Assembly: GCA_002404155.1 (NCBI GenBank)
Contig: DHJC01000073.1
Location: forward strand, 143,218 to 152,590
Length of the DNA: 9,373 nucleotides
Reading direction: 5' to 3'
From: Chloroflexi bacterium UBA4730
GTDB lineage: Bacteria > Chloroflexota > Limnocylindria > P2-11E
The position numbers and the translations under genes are program-made. The notes beneath the pieces were generated by a model, which was not told the DNA's origin, searched no databases, and saw only the letters and a program-made list of their open reading frames with translations. Of this stretch, positions 4,315-9,373 are shown piece after piece. Within the stretch, counting starts at the first letter, position 1, and the number at the start of each line of letters is the position of its first letter.

Positions 4315-4330
4315 ACGCCTGTCTACGCCC

Positions 4331-4852
4331 TTAAGTGCTCCCCCCACGGCGGCGACGCACATAGGCGCCGCCAAAGGCGAGCACCATCGATACGAAGAGC
4401 GCGACCGCAAGGAACGTGCCCGCCGGAGCGGTGCTGGTGCTAGGGAGGCCACCGACCGGGCGAGGAGAGTCGCTGGCTCTCGGTGCGGGGATCGGCTCGG
4501 CGCGATAGCCGGGCGATCCCGTTTGGATGAAGCTCACGAAGGTGAGGACGGAGATCTGTGTACCCATGACGGGAGTCGGCGGGGAGTCGACCGTGCGCAC
4601 GCATACCCAAACGGGCGGCTGCGCGTAGGAGAATTGCATCCCAGCGGGAATGACGATGTAGGTGCCGGCGGGCGCCGTGTCTCCGGGCTGCGGGATCACG
4701 AACGACCCTGCCGCATTCGGTTGCGGGCCGATGGAACCCAAGATCTTGCCGCACACGATCCGCTCGGCTGCGGCCGCGGTCGCGGGCATTAGAGCGATCA
4801 GCGCGCTTGCGACGCACACCGCGCCAATGGAGGCCCTGCGACGAAGTGCCAT
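4331..4852 (-). CDS. Secreted, C-terminally anchored surface protein with LPSTS sorting-like signal
   Basis: 173 residues from the ATG at 4852, with GGTAGGG and AGGAGGAGG just upstream, so the start is firm. A signal peptide spans about 1-29 (MALRRRAS, hydrophobic core, ATAAAA before E30). The mature part has two Cys (34 and 84), possibly a disulfide, and the beta-rich segments GSFVIPQPGDTAPAGTYIVIPAG and SYAQPPVWVCVR. A Pro/Ser-rich linker (about 118-135) leads to LPSTS (136-140), a membrane helix (146-165) and RRRR. That tripartite end is the form of sortase substrates, but the canonical motif is LPXTG, so it may simply be a membrane anchor. I do not recognise the ectodomain. It begins 10 bp beyond the TA operator region and runs towards it, so read-through into the TA promoter is possible. 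Confidence 0.75.
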   Translation of the reverse strand: MALRRRASIGAVCVASALIALMPATAAAAERIVCGKILGSIGPQPNAAGSFVIPQPGDTAPAGTYIVIPAGMQFSYAQPPVWVCVRTVDSPPTPVMGTQISVLTFVSFIQTGSPGYRAEPIPAPRASDSPRPVGGLPSTSTAPAGTFLAVALFVSMVLAFGGAYVRRRRGGST

Positions 4853-4988
4853 GCTCGGACCCTACCTCCTCCTGACTCCGAGCGGGCGACGACAGCGTCA
4901 TCGGCCGTTCTCGGCTGACCCACGGTAAACACAAGGCGGACTGCCGCCGCCACCAGCCGCTCGACGCGAGCGCCTCTACGATGAGTAG
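4853..4988. promoter_or_regulatory. Divergent promoter region
   Basis: 136 bp between the minus-strand anchored protein and the plus-strand YHS gene. It holds the strong minus-strand ribosome binding site (4860-4873). I see no convincing -35/-10 pair or metal-regulator palindrome. Confidence 0.35.
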
Positions 4989-5327
4989 ATGAGCGGAGCG
5001 AAGGCCCCTGAGCGGATGCTCGACCCGATCTGCGACATGATCGTCGTCGTCGCCGATGCGCAGGCTCGAGGGCGGACGGTCGAACACGACGGCCGCACGT
5101 ACGCGTTCTGCTCGAATGGGTGCGTCAAGGCGTTCAACGCCGATCCGGTGAAGTGGGCCGCGAAGGTGGACGCAAGCGTCACCGCATCGCAGACCCTCAC
5201 TGGAGAGGCCGTGATCGACGACGGGATGCGCCGTTGGTACGCGTCGTGTCGCTGTTGTCTCTCGGATGCATACCCGGCGATCGTGGCGCAGCTTGACGCG
5301 GAGCGTGACGCCGCCGCAGCGCACTAG
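4989..5327 (+). CDS. YHS-domain metal-binding protein
   Basis: 112 residues. The YHS/TRASH-type core spans about 12-57: DPICDM (Cys15; the usual form is DPVCGM), an HDGRTYAFCSNGC strand-turn with Cys41 and Cys45, and KAFNADPVKWA. The three cysteines form the family's metal site. The C-terminal third adds RRWYASCRCCLSDAYPAIV (Cys86, 88, 89), a second Cys cluster not usual for stand-alone YHS proteins. Such proteins are known to accompany metal-transporting P-type ATPases and permeases. Here the stop is 6 bp before the permease ATG, so the two are almost surely translated together. It is probably a soluble cytoplasmic metal-binding partner or sensor for the permease. No ribosome binding site is clear before 4989; an internal ATG at 5016 (MLDPIC) is possible. 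Confidence 0.8.
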   Translation: MSGAKAPERMLDPICDMIVVVADAQARGRTVEHDGRTYAFCSNGCVKAFNADPVKWAAKVDASVTASQTLTGEAVIDDGMRRWYASCRCCLSDAYPAIVAQLDAERDAAAAH

Positions 5328-5333
5328 CTCGAG

Positions 5334-6506
5334 ATGGACCTGGTCGACGCGATGCTCCATGCCCTGTCGATCTCCTTCGCGATGACCTGGGAGATCCTCT
5401 GGGCGCTCATCCTCGGGTTCACGCTCTCCGCCGCAGTCGAAGCGGTCGTCTCGAAGGAGCAGATGAGCCGTCTACTGCCCGATGACTCCCCGCGAACGCT
5501 CGGTCTCGCCTCGTTGCTCGGTGCGGCGAGCTCGTCGTGCTCGTATGCCGCAGTCGCGCTGGCCAGGTCGCTGTTCAACAAGGGCGCGAACTTCACCGCC
5601 GCGATGACCTTCGAGATCGCCTCGACGAACCTCGTGATCGAGCTCGGGATCATCCTCGTCATCCTGATGGGCTGGCAGTTCGCCGCCGCCGAGTTCATCG
5701 GCGGGCCGATCATGATCGTGGTCCTCGCGCTGCTCTTCCGTTGGTTCCTCAAGCAGCCGCGGGTCGCCGTGGCCCGTCGCCGGGCTGAGAAGGGTCTCCC
5801 CGGCTCCATGGAGGGCCACGCCGCGATGGACATGTCCGTGCGCGAGGGCACGCTCCTCCAGAAGATCGTCTCCCCGCAGGGATTCACCGCGATCAGCCAT
5901 TTATTCGTCATGAACTGGGCCGCGGTGCTCCGCGACGTCGTCCTCGGGTTGCTCATCGCCGGCGCGCTCGCCGCGTGGGTCCCGGAGTCGTTCTGGAAGG
6001 TCTTCTTCCTCACCGACCAGCCGCAGCTCGCCCTGCTCTGGGGCCCGCTGGTCGGGCCGATCGTGTCGGTGGTGAGCTTCGTGTGCTCGATCGGGAACGT
6101 GCCGCTCGCCGCGGTGCTCTGGAACAGTGGGATCAGCTTCGGCGGCGTGATCAGCTTCATCTTCGCCGACCTCGTGATCCTGCCGATCCTCTCGATCAAG
6201 CGCCGTTACTACGGGACCAAGATGACGGTCTTCCTGTTCGCCACGTTCTACGCGGCGATGGCCCTTGCGGGACTGCTCGTTGAGCTGCTGTTCGGGGCGC
6301 TGGGCCTCATCCCGCACGAGCGCAACGCCCTCGTCGCCGAGCCGTCGCTGTCGCTCAACTACACGACGGTCCTCAACCTCGTGTTCCTCGCCCTCGCCGG
6401 CGTACTGCTCGTCCGAGCGTGGCGCACCGGAGGCTTTGCGATGCTCGCGATGATGGACGGCGCCGCGGCTCCAACGTCCCGCGCCGAGGTGGCACATCAC
6501 CACTGA
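5334..6506 (+). CDS. COG0701 / ArsP-like (DUF318) permease, predicted metal or metalloid exporter
   Basis: 390 residues, about eight to ten membrane helices in two similar halves. The first half carries SSSCSYAAVALARSLFNKGA (Cys69) and the second FVCSIGNVPLAAVLW (Cys251), the paired conserved positions of this permease superfamily. ArsP, which exports trivalent organoarsenicals, belongs to the same superfamily. The central cytoplasmic loop (about 140-178) has a Met/His patch, SMEGHAAMDM (158-167), and the C-terminus ends in three His; both suggest soft-metal contact. It follows the YHS gene by 6 bp, indicating a two-gene export unit. ArsP has a Cys-rich site that I cannot match fully, so substrate assignment (arsenical, copper or other) is open. 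Confidence 0.85.
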   Translation: MDLVDAMLHALSISFAMTWEILWALILGFTLSAAVEAVVSKEQMSRLLPDDSPRTLGLASLLGAASSSCSYAAVALARSLFNKGANFTAAMTFEIASTNLVIELGIILVILMGWQFAAAEFIGGPIMIVVLALLFRWFLKQPRVAVARRRAEKGLPGSMEGHAAMDMSVREGTLLQKIVSPQGFTAISHLFVMNWAAVLRDVVLGLLIAGALAAWVPESFWKVFFLTDQPQLALLWGPLVGPIVSVVSFVCSIGNVPLAAVLWNSGISFGGVISFIFADLVILPILSIKRRYYGTKMTVFLFATFYAAMALAGLLVELLFGALGLIPHERNALVAEPSLSLNYTTVLNLVFLALAGVLLVRAWRTGGFAMLAMMDGAAAPTSRAEVAHHH

Positions 6507-6549
6507 CGTCACAGCCCACGAGGGAACCTTCGCGGCACCCCGTGCGTCC

Positions 6550-7077
6550 GTGAATGTACTGAACGCCCACCTCGTCCGCGTCGTGTTCCTGGCGATCTTG
6601 CTGGCTAGCTGCGCGCCGCAGGGCCCGGGGCTGAATACGGCGTCGAACCGGCCCGGGCCCGTCGTGGGCACGCTCGGGGCGGTGTTCGACATGACGCCCG
6701 CGTACCCCGGCTACCCGTGGACCCGCGATGGCCATCCGGTGAAGCCTGAGGAGCTCAGCACGTCCGCAGGTCCGAGCCACTGTGGTTGGCAATCGGCGAC
6801 GTTTCTCGGCATCGGCTGGCCGGTCGGGACGCTCTCGACATCATCGGCCCAAGCGCGGCAGTACATCCGGGACCCGCGCGCCGCCGTGAAGGCATCGCTG
6901 CATGATCGGCTCGAGCTCAACGCGAAACTGCCCAGCGATGCGCGGCCGACGGGCTACGCGTACGGCTCAATCCAGGTCTACCTGAGTCCGACCGACCAGG
7001 ACGAGGCTGTCTACCTCGTCGGTCCGTCAGGCGCCGAACGCTGGCCGCGAAGCGACCCGATGACGCTCTGCGAGTAG
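6550..7077 (+). CDS. Putative lipoprotein, unknown function
   Basis: 175 residues from a GTG start; there is no upstream Met and no clear ribosome binding site. A short basic n-region and a hydrophobic stretch (VVFLAILLASC) end in the lipobox L18-A19-S20-C21, so the mature protein should be a diacylglyceryl-Cys lipoprotein outside the membrane. The mature domain is globular with a Cys pair candidate (HCGWQSATFLGIGWPVG and the C-terminal TLCE), a conserved-looking AQARQYIRDP helix, and a GYAYGSIQVYLSPTDQDEAVYLVG strand pair. I do not recognise a named family. It is 43 bp after the permease and may share its transcript, but no functional link to metals is visible. Confidence 0.72.
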   Translation: MNVLNAHLVRVVFLAILLASCAPQGPGLNTASNRPGPVVGTLGAVFDMTPAYPGYPWTRDGHPVKPEELSTSAGPSHCGWQSATFLGIGWPVGTLSTSSAQARQYIRDPRAAVKASLHDRLELNAKLPSDARPTGYAYGSIQVYLSPTDQDEAVYLVGPSGAERWPRSDPMTLCE

Positions 7078-7123
7078 GCACGGCTGGAGAGCCTCTCCGC
7101 GGAAGGCGGCAAACTCGGCACTC

Positions 7124-8385
7124 ATGATCGTGTCACGCCTCGCCGCCGCGGCCGCATCATATGGCGAGGTCATCCGAAGCCCGCGTTACTTCCCCCTCTG
7201 GCTGGGGCAGCTCGTCTCGAACTTCGGCGACACGCTGCACTACATCGCCCTCGTCGTCCTCGTCTTCCAGTTGTCGGGCCAGGGCCTCGCGGTCGCAGGG
7301 CTCGTGGTGGCAGAGGTGATCCCGGTGCTCGTGCTCGGCCCGATCGCCGGCGTCGTCATCGACCGGTTCAGCCGGAAGGCGGTGCTCATCGGCGCGGATC
7401 TGGTCCGCGCGGCGCTTGTGCTATCGCTGCTCTGGCCCCAAGGCGTCTGGCATGCGTACGTGGTCGCCGCCGGCCTGGCGGCCGGCGGGACGTTCTTCGA
7501 CCCGACCGTGAACGCGGTGATCCCGGGTCCTCACGACACCGGAGCAGCGGCTCGCCGCGAACTCGGTGTCGTGGTCGACCGGACGATTGGTCCAGATCGT
7601 CGCCGCGTCGATCGCCGGCGGGATCATCGCCCTCTCGGGCGTGAGCCTGGCGTTCGCGGTCAACGCCGCAAGCTTCCTCGTGTCGGCCGGACTCATCGCC
7701 GTCCTCACCATCCCGCCGCACGCGGGCCAGCTCGAGGGTGGAACCAGGCGCGGTCTCAGCGCGTATTTCGCCGACGCGAGGGCCGGACTCGACTACGCCC
7801 GCCGCGACCCGCTCCTCTCGCGTCTCCTCATCGTCCAATCGCTCGCCTCGTTCGCCGTCGGCGGTACCGGCGCGATGCTCGTGGTCCTCTCCGAACGCCA
7901 CCTGCAGCAGCCGCCGGAAGGGTTCGCGTGGCTCATCGGTGCGATCGGGGTCGGGGCGCTCGTCGGGCCACTCATCCCGAACACGTTCGCCCGCGACTAC
8001 CGGAATGCGCGCTGGTTGTTCGTCCCGTACGTGATCCGGGGAATCGGCGACGTGCTCATCGCGGTGTTCACCCCGCTTCCGATCGCCCTGTTCATCCTGT
8101 TCGTCTACGGGCTCAACACCTCCACGGGGGATGGTCGTGTTCAGCTCGACGATCCAAGGGGCGATCCCGGATGCGGTCCGCGGGCGAGCGTTCACGCTCC
8201 TCGACGTGAGCTGGAGCGCGATGCGCCTGGTGTCGCTAGGCGTCGCCGCGGTCGTCGTCGATCGCGTCGGGATCGAGCCGCTCTACTGGATCGGCGGCAG
8301 TCTGTTGGCGCTCGCCGGCGTCCTGGGGCTCGTGCTCCTCGGTGGCCAACGACTGCAAGCACTAGAGCCAGGCGTCGCCGGCTGA
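7124..8385 (+). pseudogene. MFS efflux transporter (MFS_3 / EntS-like), split by two frameshifts
   Basis: Three consecutive frames make one roughly 420-residue, 12-helix MFS protein. Part 1 (7124-7528) has helices 1-4 and motif A, GVVIDRFSRKAVL. Part 2 (7530 to about 8126) resumes at LTTPEQRLAANSVSWSTGR and runs through the middle helices to YGLNTSTG. Part 3 (from 8131) is MVVFSSTIQGAIPDAVRGR to the TGA at 8383-8385. Each break needs one base removed: an extra C at about 7529-7530, and an extra G in the G5 run at 8126-8130. The protein sequence on both sides of each break is otherwise intact, so the damage is recent or comes from sequencing. The family exports siderophores, drugs or small metabolites by proton antiport; the substrate is unknown. 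Confidence 0.85.
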
Positions 8386-8456
8386 AGGCCCACGAGGGGA
8401 GAGCTGTAGCGTCCCGGACAGCGCGACCGCGAGCGAGCGGAGGGACCCAGCGTGCG

Positions 8457-8471
8457 CCCCAGCCGCTGGGG
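8457..8471. terminator. Compact GC hairpin, possible terminator of the MFS gene
   Basis: CCCCAG-CCG-CTGGGG, a perfect 6-bp stem with a 3-nt loop, 72 bp after the MFS stop. No T-run follows, so intrinsic termination is uncertain. Confidence 0.4.
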
Positions 8472-8530
8472 TAGTCACCGGCGAAATCACGGTCGAGCCC
8501 GAATGATCTGCCGCCATTTCGTGTCCGCGG

Positions 8531-8559
8531 CTGTACGAGGCTGTGTACACGCTGTGTAT
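8531..8559 (+). promoter_or_regulatory. Three phased CTGT(GT)A repeats upstream of the recombinase
   Basis: CTGTAC (8531), CTGTGTAC (8541) and CTGTGTAT (8552) start 10 and 11 bp apart, one per helical turn. The middle one includes the perfect palindrome GTGTACAC (8543-8550). It lies about 100 bp before the recombinase ATG. This could be a regulator array controlling the recombinase; no regulator is known. Confidence 0.4.
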
Positions 8560-8662
8560 CACGCATGGGGAGGCGCTCAAGCGACGAACGCAATTACCAG
8601 CGTGCATCTATCGCTGCCTAGACTCACTCTCGGCCTGCTGCCCGCCGGGAGGGAACACCACG

Positions 8663-9373
8663 ATGCCCGGCCACCGAACCTTTACAGCTGCATCGCGGCC
8701 CATGCGATGGGCAGACATGCGTGACGAGCACACCTCGCTCCTCGAGGTGATCGACAGCTTCCTCGTCCATCGCCACGACCTATCTCCCGCGACCGTCGCC
8801 AACTACCGGCTCGCGATCCGCTCGTTCGCGGACTGGACGACGGAGACCATCGGCCGGCCCGCCGAGGTCGGCGACCTCGAGGCCGGCACCGTCGAAGCGT
8901 TCCTCGCCCACCGGCGGTCCACCGGCTCGGCCCAATCCGCGCGCAGCGCCTGGGTGGCGCTGCGCTCCCTCGCGCGATTCCTCGCCGAGCGCCGGATCCA
9001 CCACGAGCTCGGCGAGTCGACCCTCCGGATGGTTCGGATGCCCCGGGTGAAGGACGAGGTCCGTCGAGCACTCACCGACCCGGAGATGTGGCTCCTCATC
9101 GAGCGAGCTGCCCAAGGGGAGCAGGGCGGCCGCGACGCGGCCCTCGTCTGGACGCTGCTCGGCTGCGGCCTTCGCCGCGAGGAGCTCGTCGGCCTCCGCC
9201 TCGTGGACCTCGCCGCCGCGGAGCGGCGGCTCCACGTCCGCGCCCTCACGAGCAAGTCCGTCCACTCCCGCGATGTCACCGTCCCGATCGAGACGCTGAA
9301 GGCGCTCGATGCGTACGTGCACGACCACCGGCTCGGCTCCGCCGAGCCGGACGATCCGCTGTTCACCGACCGC
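8663..9373 (+). CDS. Tyrosine recombinase (XerC/D or phage-integrase type), N-terminal 237 codons, cut by window end
   Basis: I chose the ATG at 8663 because GGGAGGGA lies about 9 nt upstream; in-frame ATGs at 8702 and 8717 are weaker. Residues about 26-115 form a SAM-like core-binding domain (LLEVIDSFLVHRHDLSPATVANYRLAIRSFADW, then TVEAFLAHRR and SARSAWVALRSLARFLAERR). A catalytic domain begins near 130 (RRALTDPEMWLLIE). The first catalytic Arg lies in GCGLRREELVGL (R171, with E174 at the usual spacing). The beta-hairpin Lys is probably K198 in LTSKSVHSRDVTVP. The H-x-x-R, His/Trp and Tyr lie beyond the window. It reads in the same direction as the recombinase ending at 169. It may serve a further array or another element. 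Confidence 0.9.
   Translation, partial: MPGHRTFTAASRPMRWADMRDEHTSLLEVIDSFLVHRHDLSPATVANYRLAIRSFADWTTETIGRPAEVGDLEAGTVEAFLAHRRSTGSAQSARSAWVALRSLARFLAERRIHHELGESTLRMVRMPRVKDEVRRALTDPEMWLLIERAAQGEQGGRDAALVWTLLGCGLRREELVGLRLVDLAAAERRLHVRALTSKSVHSRDVTVPIETLKALDAYVHDHRLGSAEPDDPLFTDR

Larger units (their letters stand above)
8386..8662. other. Non-coding leader of the second recombinase gene
   Basis: 277 bp with no credible gene. It holds a hairpin (8457-8471), three helically spaced CTGTGTA-type repeats (8531-8559), and a possible weak promoter, TTACCA (8594) with TAGACT (8619) at a long 19-bp spacing. A GTCCC/GGGAC pairing (8411-8415 with 8442-8446) may add structure after the MFS gene. Confidence 0.45.

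Noticed and set aside
5324..6199. Long minus-strand ORF opposite the permease, and similar long ORFs at 1537-2328, 4440-5360, 5901-6692, 7386-8195 and 8780-9328
   Set aside because: Shadow frames typical of high-GC DNA; each lies opposite a gene with recognisable domains and has Arg/Ala/Pro-rich, family-less sequence.

Overview
High-GC bacterial DNA, probably from a monoderm lineage. The codon use, a C-terminal LPSTS/TM/Arg-tail anchor, a probably leaderless promoter and a PCD-VOC fusion gene of a type seen in actinobacteria all fit an Actinomycetota- or Chloroflexota-like organism. I cannot assign it further from sequence alone.

Left region (1-3264): a recombination array. The window opens inside the last ~55 codons of a tyrosine recombinase, whose catalytic Tyr context RMVERY is visible. 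Its 3' end runs into a block of repeats. A perfect 44-bp direct repeat, the 3' half of a tRNA (anticodon position reads UUC, Glu-like) without any 5' half, occurs three times in one orientation at 190-233, 1240-1283 and 3062-3105. Copies of a short arm motif, GAGAAGCGGCC(T), flank the repeats at fixed offsets (-55 and +55 from the start of the GTAGCCC core, then +120 or +141). This looks like the core-plus-arm layout of a tyrosine-recombinase attachment site repeated in tandem. The repeats divide the DNA into small gene modules. Module A (234-1239) has two small membrane proteins facing apart. Module B (1284-3061) has a dienelactone-hydrolase-family protein and a pterin-dehydratase/VOC fusion in one minus-strand operon. 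After the third repeat comes a HEPN/MNT toxin-antitoxin pair (3265-4267), whose toxin stop codon abuts the repeat DNA. The layout resembles an integron cassette array, but it is built on tRNA-derived att sites instead of attC.

TA control region (4268-4330): two 16-bp palindromes, TACAAC-N4-GTTGTA, lie 21 bp apart over a predicted promoter whose start site falls on the ATG. This fits autoregulation by the winged-helix domain of the MNT protein and a leaderless message. A one-base shift in a G5 run at the antitoxin/toxin junction probably destroyed a stop codon and created the unusually long overlap.

Right region (4331-8385): ordinary-looking cell-envelope and transport genes. A secreted, C-terminally anchored protein lies on the minus strand. 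Diverging from it are a YHS-domain protein and a COG0701/ArsP-like permease (probably a metal or metalloid export pair), a lipoprotein of unknown function, and an MFS exporter broken by two +1 frameshifts.

Right end (8386-9373): a 277-bp non-coding leader with a hairpin and helically phased repeats precedes a second tyrosine recombinase. It has a strong ribosome binding site and is cut by the window end. So two recombinases in the same direction bracket the region; whether the right one also ends in a tRNA-derived att repeat lies outside the window.
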